Assembly: GCF_038396845.1 (NCBI RefSeq)
Contig: NZ_CP151587.1
Coordinates: forward strand, 2,826,001 to 2,890,000
Source: Gymnodinialimonas sp. 57CJ19
Lineage (GTDB): Bacteria; Pseudomonadota; Alphaproteobacteria; Rhodobacterales; Rhodobacteraceae
DNA length: 64,000 nucleotides
Direction of reading: 5' to 3'
Of this stretch, positions 17,785 to 25,573 are shown piece after piece. The position numbers and the translations under genes were made by a program. The stretch's first letter is position 1; every line of letters begins with the position of its first letter. The notes beneath the pieces are model-generated. The model was not told the DNA's origin. It searched no databases and was given only the letters and a program-made list of their open reading frames with translations.

Positions 17785-18894
17785 ATGGGGGCTTTCATCC
17801 TGCGCCGGACCGGCGTGATGATCCTGACCGCACTCTGCCTGACGCTTGTCGTGTTTTTCCTGACCAACCTGTTTCCCAACCTGGAGAAACTGGCGAAAAC
17901 CCAAGGCAACGCGCGCATGACCGACGAAGAGGTCGTGAGCTGGCTCGACAACAACGGCTACGGCGGCCCCATGTTGCTACGCTACGGCGAATGGTTGGGC
18001 GTCATGCCCGGCTGGACGCAGGAAGACCCCGAGACCGGTGAAATTACCGGACGTTGCATTGATTTCGGCACCGATCCCGCCGATGCGCCGACCCGCTGTG
18101 GGTTGCTGCAAGGGGATCTGGGCTTCTCCACCGTGTCTGACGAAGATGTCGCCAACGTCCTTCCCGGCCGCCTTTTACTGACCCTGAAACTGATGGGATG
18201 GGCCTTTGGCCTGATGGTGCCTGCCGCCCTTCTGGTGGGGGTTCTGGCGGGGATGCGCGAAGGCTCCCGGCTGGATCGGACGCTTTCGACCCTCTCCATC
18301 GGCTCCACCGCGACGCCGGAATATGTGTCGGGCGTGATCTTCATCGTGCTCTTTGCCTCCACCACCGCGGGCGTGTCGAGCACGCTGACGGAATGGGGTT
18401 GGCTTGGCGGCGATGGCTGGCTTGGCGACCGCCGCACGCTGTTCCTCGGCTCGGCCCGTTCCGCGATGGAAGACATCACGTTTTGGAACTTCACCCTGCC
18501 CGTCACCACCATCGCGCTTTACGGCATGGGCTACATCGCGCGCATGACGCGGGCCTCCATGGCCGAGGTGATGACCGCGCAATATATCCGCACGGCGCGC
18601 CTCAAAGGCGTCAGCTTCCGCAACATCGTGATGAAGCACGCCCTGCGCAACGCGCTGATCGCGCCCTTCACCGTCATCATGCTGCAATTCCCGTGGCTGC
18701 TGACCGGCGTGGTGATCGTGGAAACACTGTTCAATTACAACGGCTTCGGCTGGACCATGGTCCAAGCGGCATCGAACAACGATATCGAGCTGCTTTTGGC
18801 CTGCTCCATCGTCGCCGTCTTCGTGGTCCTGCTCACGCAGCTGATCTCGGATATCGGCTACGTCTTCCTCAACCCTCGCATTCGCATCTCTTAA
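17785..18894 (+). CDS. ABC transporter permease, DppB/OppB type
   Basis: Inner-membrane channel subunit of the peptide-type importer. The chosen ATG has AGGGGA upstream and gives 369 residues starting with a membrane helix (LRRTGVMILTALCLTLVVFF). A periplasmic segment of about 100 residues contains RCGLLQGDLGFS, matching the GDxG motif of OppB proteins. The core has YGMGYIARMTRASMAEVM and the coupling EAA-type loop RLKGVSFRNIVMKHALRNAL. The frame opens earlier, at 17722, without good support. The second permease starts 12 bases after the stop. Confidence 0.92.
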   Translation: MGAFILRRTGVMILTALCLTLVVFFLTNLFPNLEKLAKTQGNARMTDEEVVSWLDNNGYGGPMLLRYGEWLGVMPGWTQEDPETGEITGRCIDFGTDPADAPTRCGLLQGDLGFSTVSDEDVANVLPGRLLLTLKLMGWAFGLMVPAALLVGVLAGMREGSRLDRTLSTLSIGSTATPEYVSGVIFIVLFASTTAGVSSTLTEWGWLGGDGWLGDRRTLFLGSARSAMEDITFWNFTLPVTTIALYGMGYIARMTRASMAEVMTAQYIRTARLKGVSFRNIVMKHALRNALIAPFTVIMLQFPWLLTGVVIVETLFNYNGFGWTMVQAASNNDIELLLACSIVAVFVVLLTQLISDIGYVFLNPRIRIS

Positions 18895-18906
18895 GGAGCC
18901 CGAGCA

Positions 18907-20379
18907 ATGGAACCTCTCACCTGGTCCGGCTCCTTCGGAGCTTTCCTCAACCCGCTGATGCTGGTGGCCCTGGCCGTCTTCGTCCTGGGCTTTCTGGCCA
19001 ACACCATCCTCACCATCGCGGGCGTGCGCGCCGGAGAGTTGGAGTTCAACGGCGACGGCACCATGTCCTTGCGCAAGACGGCGATAGACTACGCGCTGGA
19101 CACGATGAAATACGGCGTGCTGCTGTTCGTGGCCTGTTGTCTGGGCTTCATCATCGGCGGCATCCTCCTGCCCACGATCGAACAAAAGGGCATCCTGGGG
19201 GCCATGGCCCTGCGGCTTCTGCCGGTCTGGATCGCCCTGATCGTGACCTTCACGCTGTCCATGATCTTCAAGCGCAAGCTGGGCCTTTACGGCAAATTGT
19301 TCGACAGCCCCATCGGCATGGCGGGGTTCTTCCTTGTCATGTTCTGGGTCTTTGCGGCGATCTTTTCGGGCCTGTTCCCCTTGGTGCCGACCCATGGCGC
19401 GATCGACCTTGTGTCGTCCATGCGGAACGAGCTGCCCGGCACCCCACTGCCCCAGGGCGAGATCGACGAAGGCGCCTACCCCTACTACCTTCTGGGGGGC
19501 GACAATCTGGGGCGTGACGTGTTCTCCCGCGTGTTCTTCGGGGCGGCGGACGTTTTGTCCATCACCCCCGTCGCCACGCTGTTTGCCTTCATGGTGGGCA
19601 TCACCCTTGGCCTGCCAGCGGGCTACTTCGGCGGCAAACTGGACACCGTCCTGACCTTCATCGCCAACCTCGCGCTGGCGTTCCCGGTCATTCTGCTGTT
19701 CTTCCTGCTGGTCACGCCGGAAATCGTCGCCGCGGGCGTGCCGCAATATATGTCGATGGTGCTGTTCCTGTTCCCGATCATGTTCCTGATCGTGCTGTTC
19801 AACTCTCGCTATCACACCGACCCGATGCGCCGGAACATCTACGTGGGCCTTGCCGCTGCGGTGGGCTTCTGGGCGTATTTCTCGCTGATCTCCAACGCCT
19901 CAGACCCCGATGCGCCGATCCGCTTCTGGCCCGAGGCGCTGGACCTGTTCGACATCGCGGGCAACCTGCTGATCGTGTTCGTGTCCGTGGTCTTCGTGAA
20001 CTCCCCCACCGTGTTCCGCATCGTGCGCGGCATCACCTTGGACGTGAAAACCCGCGACTACGTGGCCGCCGCCCAAACCCGCGGCGAAGGCCCGTGGTAC
20101 ATCATGCTGTGGGAGATCCTGCCCAACGCGCGGGGTCCCCTGATCGTCGATTTCTGCCTGCGCATCGGCTACACCACGATCCTTCTGGGAACGCTCGGCT
20201 TCTTCGGTCTCGGCGTGTCGCCGGAATCGCCGGACTGGGGCAGCACGATCAACGAAGGCCGCCGCCTTCTGACGATCTACCCCCACCCCGCATTGCCCCC
20301 CGCACTGGCGCTGATGACGCTGGTGCTTGGCCTCAACCTGCTGGCCGACGGCCTGCGCGAAGAAAGCTTGAAGGATTGA
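18907..20379 (+). CDS. ABC transporter permease, DppC/OppC type, enlarged
   Basis: Second channel subunit, 490 residues against about 300 for standard OppC/DppC. An extra N-terminal region (about 1-130) holds three or so membrane helices. The usual core then begins with NLGRDVFSRVFFG near 200, but about 90 extra residues including two hydrophobic stretches sit between LAFPVILLFFLLV and VFRIVRGITLDVKTRDYV. The EAA-type coupling loop (RGEGPWYIMLWEILPNA) and the end GLGVSPESPDWG are intact, so the protein should function. The gene is in the importer operon. Confidence 0.9.
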   Translation: MEPLTWSGSFGAFLNPLMLVALAVFVLGFLANTILTIAGVRAGELEFNGDGTMSLRKTAIDYALDTMKYGVLLFVACCLGFIIGGILLPTIEQKGILGAMALRLLPVWIALIVTFTLSMIFKRKLGLYGKLFDSPIGMAGFFLVMFWVFAAIFSGLFPLVPTHGAIDLVSSMRNELPGTPLPQGEIDEGAYPYYLLGGDNLGRDVFSRVFFGAADVLSITPVATLFAFMVGITLGLPAGYFGGKLDTVLTFIANLALAFPVILLFFLLVTPEIVAAGVPQYMSMVLFLFPIMFLIVLFNSRYHTDPMRRNIYVGLAAAVGFWAYFSLISNASDPDAPIRFWPEALDLFDIAGNLLIVFVSVVFVNSPTVFRIVRGITLDVKTRDYVAAAQTRGEGPWYIMLWEILPNARGPLIVDFCLRIGYTTILLGTLGFFGLGVSPESPDWGSTINEGRRLLTIYPHPALPPALALMTLVLGLNLLADGLREESLKD

Positions 20380-20469
20380 TGGGTATGTCACCTGTATGCA
20401 CAGCCTGTGTACGCCTCGGTGTACGAATGTCACAGCCCCTGGCGGGCCGGTCAGTTAAGGAAAACTAAC

Positions 20470-22584
20470 ATGGTCGATACCATCGCAGACAACATCAAAG
20501 CTGTCCCGGACCGCTACGACGGCCCAATTCTGGAAATCGAGAATCTCTCAATCTCGTTCTTCACCCGCTTGCGCGAAATCCCCGCCGTGATGGATTTCTC
20601 CTGCACCGTGATGCCCGGTGAGGCGATGGGGCTCGTGGGCGAATCCGGTTGCGGCAAATCCACCGTGGCCCTTGGCGTGATGCAGGATCTGGGCGTGAAC
20701 GGGCGGATCGTCGGCGGTACGATCAAGTTCAAGGGCCGCGACCTGAACGCGATGTCGGACGAGGAACTGCGCGACCTGCGCGGGTCCGAAATTGCGATGA
20801 TCTATCAGGAGCCGATGGCGTCCCTGAACCCCGCCATGAAGATCGGCAAACAGCTGATGGAAGTGCCGATGATCCACGAAGGCGTGTCCGAGAAACAGGC
20901 CTATAAACTTGCGCTAGAGGTCGTCACAGACGTGCGCCTGCCAGACCCGGAGCGGATGCTGAAAAGCTACCCTCACCAATTGTCGGGCGGCCAACAGCAG
21001 CGCATCGTGATCGCTATGGCCTTGATGTCAAAGCCTTCTTTGCTGATCCTGGACGAACCGACAACCGCGCTCGACGTGACGGTTGAAGCGGGCATCGTGG
21101 ACCTGGTTAAGGGACTGGGCGAAAAATATGGCACCTCGATGCTGTTCATCTCTCACAACCTTGGGCTGGTGCTGGAAACCTGTGACCGGCTCTGCGTGAT
21201 GTACTCGGGCGAGGCGGTGGAGACCGGCTCAATCGAGGACGTGTTCGACGAGATGCAGCACCCCTATACGCAGGCGCTGTTCCGCTCGATTCCGCTGCCG
21301 GGTGCCGACAAGAACGCCCGTCCCCTCGTGGCGATCCCGGGCAACTTCCCCCTGCCCCACGAACGCCCGCCCGGCTGCAATTTCGGCCCCCGTTGCGACT
21401 ATTTTGAAAGCGGCCGCTGCGACGCCGCGCCGATCCCGATGGAAACGGTCCCCGGCAATGACCGCCACGCCTCGCGCTGTGTGAAGTTCAAGGAGATCGA
21501 CTGGAACGCCCCGATCGAGCTGGCCGCAACCACCGAGAAAGCGCCCATCGGCGACGTGGTCCTGAAGATCGACAATCTGAAGAAATACTACGAAGTCGCC
21601 GCCAACGCGCTCTTCGGCGGCGGCGACAAAAAGGTGGTTAAAGCCAATGAAACATTGAGCTTTGAGGCCCGCGAATCCGAGACATTGGCCATCGTGGGGG
21701 AATCCGGCTGCGGCAAGTCCACCCTCGCCAAGGTGCTGATGGGGCTGGAGACGGCCACCGACGGCTCCATCGTCATGGGCAGTCAGGAAATCCAGAGCAC
21801 CGCCATCGAGGATCGCGATACCAAGACGGTGTCGAGCATCCAGATGGTGTTCCAGAACCCCTTCGACACCCTCAACCCTTCGATGACCGTAGGCCGCCAG
21901 ATCATCCGGGCGCTGGAGGTGTTCAAGATCGGCAACAGCGATGCGGATCGGCGCAACCGTATGCTGGAACTGCTCGACCTCGTGAAGCTGCCCCGCGCCT
22001 TTGCGGACCGCATGCCGCGCCAGCTGTCGGGCGGCCAGAAGCAGCGTGTCGGCATTGCACGGGCCTTTGCGGGAGATGCGAAGATCGTGGTGGCCGATGA
22101 GCCTGTCTCGGCGCTCGACGTGTCGGTGCAGGCGGCCGTGACGGACCTGTTGATGGAAATCCAGCGCCGCGAAAAGACGACGCTTCTATTCATCTCTCAC
22201 GACCTGTCGATCGTGCGCTATTTGTCGGACCGGGTCATGGTGATGTACTTGGGCCATGTAGTGGAAATTGGCGATACACAACAAGTGTTTAGCCCACCCT
22301 ACCACCCCTACACCGAGGCGCTTTTGTCCGCTGTCCCCATCGCCGATACCTCCGTTGAGAAGAAGCATATCGTGTTGGAAGGTGACATTCCGTCGGCCAT
22401 GAACCCGCCCTCCGGCTGCCCGTTCCAGACCCGGTGCAACTGGAAATCCGAAGTGCCCGGTGACCTTTGTGAACGCGACGTGCCGCCCATGCGGACCATG
22501 GCCGATGGGCACCAGATCAAGTGTCATTTGGCGGAAGATATCCTCGCGCGGATGGAGCCGGTGATTAAGATCGCGGCGGAATAG
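20470..22584 (+). CDS. ABC transporter double ATPase (DppD-DppF fusion)
   Basis: A single 704-residue chain with two complete nucleotide-binding domains that power the importer. Half 1 has GESGCGKST near residues 57-65, LSGGQQQRI, LLILDEPTTALD and the oligopeptide tail HPYTQALFRSIPLPG with a Cys-rich GCNFGPRCD. Half 2 repeats all of these: GESGCGKSTLAK, LSGGQKQRVGIARA, VVADEPVSALD, HPYTEALLSAVPI and GCPFQTRC. The ATG at 20470 follows AAGGAAAAC. The 90-base spacer from the permease holds repeated GTGTACG/GTATGCA words. It converges on modC. Confidence 0.95.
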   Translation: MVDTIADNIKAVPDRYDGPILEIENLSISFFTRLREIPAVMDFSCTVMPGEAMGLVGESGCGKSTVALGVMQDLGVNGRIVGGTIKFKGRDLNAMSDEELRDLRGSEIAMIYQEPMASLNPAMKIGKQLMEVPMIHEGVSEKQAYKLALEVVTDVRLPDPERMLKSYPHQLSGGQQQRIVIAMALMSKPSLLILDEPTTALDVTVEAGIVDLVKGLGEKYGTSMLFISHNLGLVLETCDRLCVMYSGEAVETGSIEDVFDEMQHPYTQALFRSIPLPGADKNARPLVAIPGNFPLPHERPPGCNFGPRCDYFESGRCDAAPIPMETVPGNDRHASRCVKFKEIDWNAPIELAATTEKAPIGDVVLKIDNLKKYYEVAANALFGGGDKKVVKANETLSFEARESETLAIVGESGCGKSTLAKVLMGLETATDGSIVMGSQEIQSTAIEDRDTKTVSSIQMVFQNPFDTLNPSMTVGRQIIRALEVFKIGNSDADRRNRMLELLDLVKLPRAFADRMPRQLSGGQKQRVGIARAFAGDAKIVVADEPVSALDVSVQAAVTDLLMEIQRREKTTLLFISHDLSIVRYLSDRVMVMYLGHVVEIGDTQQVFSPPYHPYTEALLSAVPIADTSVEKKHIVLEGDIPSAMNPPSGCPFQTRCNWKSEVPGDLCERDVPPMRTMADGHQIKCHLAEDILARMEPVIKIAAE

Positions 22585-22661
22585 GCGACCCGAATAAGCG
22601 ACACGGGCCACTGGCCCCAAGCGCCCGCCGCTTAATGCGGCGACGGCTGGCCTGAGCGGCT

Positions 22662-22681
22662 CCCCGCCGCTTGCGGTGGGG
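22662..22681. terminator. Hairpin between convergent ABC ATPase and modC genes
   Basis: CCCCGCCGC / GCGGTGGGG stem with a tiny loop and one wobble pair, in the 117-base convergent gap. There is no clear T-run on either strand. Confidence 0.4.
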
Positions 22682-22701
22682 GGCTCGAAGGCGGCCGTTC
22701 C

Positions 22702-23751
22702 CTAGCCTGTGCGGCTGATGTTTCCGGCCGCGACGGCGACGGATTTCAGGACCGCGTAGCCCTGCCACCCCTCGGACAGGTCCATCGCCTTGGCCGAGCG
22801 CCCGGTCACCCGCGCCAGCAAGACATCATCACCGGCGCGGAGCTGCACAATCACCCCCGGCCCGGCGCCATCGCGCAGGGAAACTACGCTCACCGGAACG
22901 ATATTTAAGGCCGATATCCCCTCGGGCCGCGTGGTGGCCAGCATGATATCTTGCGCCTCCACCCGGACCCGGACTTTCGCGCCGATTGGTTGCGGCACAT
23001 GGGGCAACAAAAGCTCACCGCCCGACCAGGTTAACGCCGTTAACCCGTCGTCATGGTGGGACGCGATGGTGGCATTCACCAAGGCCCCCGCCTCTCGCAC
23101 CCCAAACACCGGCACCACATCGGGGTCTGCCAATACCTCTGCCGCGGGCCCCGCCCGCACCACACGGCCCCCCTCCAGCGCCACCACCGTTGTCGCCAGA
23201 CGCGCGATTTCCGGCACCAAGTGGGACACGTATAGGATCGGTATCCCCACCTCATCGCGCAGGCGCTCCAGATAGGGCAGAATTTCCGCTTTTCGCGTCT
23301 CATCCAAAGCGGCCAGGGGCTCATCGAGAAGCAACAGCCGTGGCGCACTCAACAACGCGCGCCCGATGGCCACCCTTTGCGCCTCACCACCCGATAACGC
23401 GCCGGGGCGGCGGTCCAGTAAATCGCCGATCCCGAGCATCTCCACCACCGGTCCCATCTCTGCGCCGCGCATCCCGTAGGACAGATTCGCGCGGACCGAC
23501 ATATGGGGAAATAGCCGCGGCTCCTGGAACACATAGCCGATGCGTCGTTGGGGAACTGGCAGGCCGTCCAACGCCGTTCCATCCACAGTGACCTGCGCCA
23601 CGTCCGCTTCAAGAACGCCCGCCACGGCCCTGACAACGCTTGTTTTTCCGGCGCCAGAGCGCCCGAACAGAGCCGTCACCCCCATGGGCGCCGCGAACGC
23701 CACGTCCAAGGCGAAGCTGGGAAAATCGTGCTTTATCCGAACCTCAAGCAT
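22702..23751 (-). CDS. modC: Molybdate ABC transporter ATP-binding protein ModC
   Basis: Energises molybdate uptake. The ATG at 23751 gives 349 residues starting MLEVRIKHDF and overlaps modB by eight bases. Walker A is GRSGAGKTS near 28-36, the Q-loop region YVFQEPRLFPHMSV, the signature LSGGEAQRVAIGRALL and Walker B LLLLDEPLAALD. A C-terminal TOBE/MOP-type domain (about 285-345) would bind molybdate as a feedback sensor. A copy of TTAACGCCGTTAA at 23031-23043 encodes LTAL here using two TTA leucine codons, which are rare in such GC-rich genes. Confidence 0.94.
   Translation of the reverse strand: MLEVRIKHDFPSFALDVAFAAPMGVTALFGRSGAGKTSVVRAVAGVLEADVAQVTVDGTALDGLPVPQRRIGYVFQEPRLFPHMSVRANLSYGMRGAEMGPVVEMLGIGDLLDRRPGALSGGEAQRVAIGRALLSAPRLLLLDEPLAALDETRKAEILPYLERLRDEVGIPILYVSHLVPEIARLATTVVALEGGRVVRAGPAAEVLADPDVVPVFGVREAGALVNATIASHHDDGLTALTWSGGELLLPHVPQPIGAKVRVRVEAQDIMLATTRPEGISALNIVPVSVVSLRDGAGPGVIVQLRAGDDVLLARVTGRSAKAMDLSEGWQGYAVLKSVAVAAGNISRTG
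23031..23043 (+). repeat. TTAACGCCGTTAA motif, copy 3
   Basis: Exact 13-mer inside modC, here embedded in the longer perfect-arm form GGTTAACGCCGTTAACC. It forces two TTA codons in the coding strand. Confidence 0.6.
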
Positions 23752-24445
23752 CGGCGCCTCCGATCCGGCTCCGGACCCGCCGCGCAAGCATTTCTGACAC
23801 CAGAAGCGCGCCCATGGCGACCACGACGGACACGATGACCAAGCGCCATGCCGCGCCCTCGCCGCCGGGCATTTGCAAGAAGGCGTAGATGGCCGAGGGT
23901 ACGGTACGCGTCTGGCCGGGGATGTTGGAAACGAAGGTGATAGTCGCGCCGAATTCACCCATCGCCTTGGCAAAAGCCAGCACGGTGCCGGTCAAAATAC
24001 CCGGCGCCATCAGGGGCAGCGTGATCGTGGTAAAAACCCTTAACCTTGACGCGCCAAGGGTGCTGGCGGCCTCTTCCAACTTGGGGTCAACGGCCTCCAG
24101 CGAAAGGCGAATGGCCCGGACCATCAAGGGAAACGCCATGATTGCGGCGGCCAGCGCCGCGCCGGTCCAGCGGAAAGCAACGCCGAGGCCCATGACCTCT
24201 AACGCCGCGCCCAAGGGGGCGTGAGGGCCGAAACTGACCAACAAAAGGTATCCTGTGACCACGGGCGGCAGGATCAGCGGCAGGTGGACCAGCCCATTGA
24301 GAAGACCGTGACCGGGGAAGCGTTTGCGGGCCAAGACGTAGGCCACCGCGATGCCGAACGGCAGCGCAACCAGCGTCGCGGTCAGAGCCACGCGCAGGGA
24401 TAGGGCTAAGGCCTCCCATTCGGCGGGGCCGAGAAACCCGTTCAT
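23744..24445 (-). CDS. modB: Molybdate ABC transporter permease ModB
   Basis: Homodimeric inner-membrane channel for molybdate. The 233 residues have about five membrane helices and the family coupling loop EAASTLGASRLRVFTTITLP, followed by GEFGATITFVSNIPGQTRT, which is characteristic of ModB. The gene lies between modA (four-base overlap upstream) and modC (eight-base overlap downstream), a compact operon. Confidence 0.95.
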   Translation of the reverse strand: MNGFLGPAEWEALALSLRVALTATLVALPFGIAVAYVLARKRFPGHGLLNGLVHLPLILPPVVTGYLLLVSFGPHAPLGAALEVMGLGVAFRWTGAALAAAIMAFPLMVRAIRLSLEAVDPKLEEAASTLGASRLRVFTTITLPLMAPGILTGTVLAFAKAMGEFGATITFVSNIPGQTRTVPSAIYAFLQMPGGEGAAWRLVIVSVVVAMGALLVSEMLARRVRSRIGGADA

Positions 24446-25185
24446 TGCGGCGCGGCCCGGAATCCAGCCTGACCGAAGATCTCAAGCGCAGTTTCTCTCT
24501 GGAGAAAATAAACAAATTCAGCAGCTTGCGGCGTGGCATTCAAGGTTAACGCAGCGGGGTAACGGATGGGCGGGTGCAACCGGTCAGAAGCAAGAGCAAG
24601 GATCGAGACGCGCGGGTCGGCAAGTGCTTCCGTCTGGTAGACAATGCCCCGCTCCACCGCGCCAGTCGCTACCAAACGCGTTGCGGCACGGACGTTATCG
24701 GCCTCCACCACCTGATCTTGCAGGTCCTCCCAAAGGTCCATCGCCTCCAATACCGCACGGCCATAGATGCCCGCCGGCACGGAATCTGTCAGGGCCATGG
24801 CAAAGCGCCCCTCGTAGGGGTCCGGGATAGTGTTTAGGTTCAGGGCTTCATAGGCCGCGGTATTGATTACCAGAGCCATCGCGTTGCCAAGGATATCACG
24901 GCGGCTGTCGGCTTGCAGGGCGCCGCTTTCTTGCAGCACATCCATCCAGTCGGCATTGGCCAGAAACACCACATCCGCCGGAGCGCCCGCTTGCACCTGC
25001 CGGGCCAGTGCAGAGGACCCGGCATAAGCGAGGGTGACGGATTGGCCCGTCTCTTCTTCCCATGCGGCAGCAACACGGTCGAGCGGCCCGGCCAAGCTGG
25101 CCGCTGCGAACACAAGGATATTCTCCGCCCGCGCCGGCAACGTCAGGAGGATAAAAACCAAACAGTGAAAAAATAGTGAACGCAT
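24442..25185 (-). CDS. modA: Molybdate-binding periplasmic protein ModA
   Basis: Binds molybdate in the periplasm and delivers it to ModBC. With the ATG at 25185 the product is 247 residues: a signal peptide MRSLFFHCLVFILLTLPARA, then ILVFAAASLAGPLDRVAAAW. Ligand-site Ser/Ala segments YAGSSALARQV and VPAGIYGRAVLEAM follow. The frame runs back to a TTG at 25221, but the signal peptide supports the ATG. An inverted repeat at 25194-25231 covers the likely ribosome-binding region. NrdJ needs no molybdenum, so the adjacency to nrdJ is probably not functional. Confidence 0.94.
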   Translation of the reverse strand: MRSLFFHCLVFILLTLPARAENILVFAAASLAGPLDRVAAAWEEETGQSVTLAYAGSSALARQVQAGAPADVVFLANADWMDVLQESGALQADSRRDILGNAMALVINTAAYEALNLNTIPDPYEGRFAMALTDSVPAGIYGRAVLEAMDLWEDLQDQVVEADNVRAATRLVATGAVERGIVYQTEALADPRVSILALASDRLHPPIRYPAALTLNATPQAAEFVYFLQRETALEIFGQAGFRAAPQ

Positions 25186-25193
25186 GGCAGCGA

Positions 25194-25231
25194 CTATCGC
25201 CTGCCTAGCGAGGTTGGGCAAGCGGCGATAG
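25194..25231 (-). promoter_or_regulatory. Inverted repeat covering the modA translation start region
   Basis: CTATCGCC (25194-25201) and GGCGATAG (25224-25231) are perfect 8-bp arms with a 22-base loop, ending nine bases before the modA ATG. In the RNA the arm nearest the start contains the only AGG near the ATG, so folding could hide the ribosome-binding site. It could equally be a protein operator. It does not resemble the E. coli ModE box. Confidence 0.4.
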
Positions 25232-25312
25232 CGCGTGCCCCTTAGGTAAACATCGTCGCAGAAGGCGTTGAATTTGGGCGGAAATTATCCGGCGAAGCCC
25301 TGTGCCAGACAG

Positions 25313-25340
25313 AAAAAAAGGGAGGGCACTTGGCCCCCCC
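25313..25340 (-). terminator. Rho-independent terminator upstream of modA
   Basis: On the minus strand, GGGGGGGC (25340-25333), loop of five and GCCCTCCC (25327-25320) form an 8-bp stem with one G-U pair, followed by seven T. It lies about 130 bases before the modA start and closes the structured region 25313-25495. Confidence 0.8.
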
Positions 25341-25495
25341 TAGGTTCGCTGATCAGGCTCTGATATTTGACTGCCCGTCGTGTTCTGCCTGCGACCTGAT
25401 CAGCGTCTGGGGCGAGCGCACCCGCCCCGGATATCGAGGGTTCCGTTACAAACCCCGATTACCCAGGCGCCAAGTCTGGTGAGGACCTTGGCACC
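25313..25495 (-). ncRNA. Candidate structured RNA or modABC leader between nrdJ and modA
   Basis: Five consecutive hairpins on the minus strand: H1 25466-25474/25487-25495; H2 about 13 bp, 25429-25442/25451-25464; H3 25409-25414/25423-25428; H4 25348-25357/25395-25404 with a 37-base loop; H5 the terminator 25320-25340. Two stems contain pairs that are G-U wobbles only in minus-strand RNA (they would be A-C mismatches in plus-strand RNA), and the T-run is on the minus strand. No known family was recognised; it lacks SRP RNA, tmRNA and B12-element signatures. It may be an independent small RNA, an nrdJ 3'UTR-derived RNA, or an attenuator for modABC. Confidence 0.45.
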
Positions 25496-25513
25496 CGAAT
25501 GGTTGGTGGGGCA

Positions 25514-25556
25514 AAAACTCTTGCAAGAGTTTTGCAAATTCCTTGCAAGGAATTTG
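25514..25556. repeat. Paired TTGCAA-centred palindromes after nrdJ
   Basis: Two consecutive perfect palindromes, each centred on TTGCAA: 25514-25533 (arms AAAACTC/GAGTTTT) and 25535-25556 (arms CAAATTCC/GGAATTTG). They start 18 bases after the nrdJ stop. The same design, with different arms, occurs after the scaffold gene at 62951-62996. Confidence 0.65.
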
Positions 25557-25573
25557 GCCCCGGTATCGTCTGC

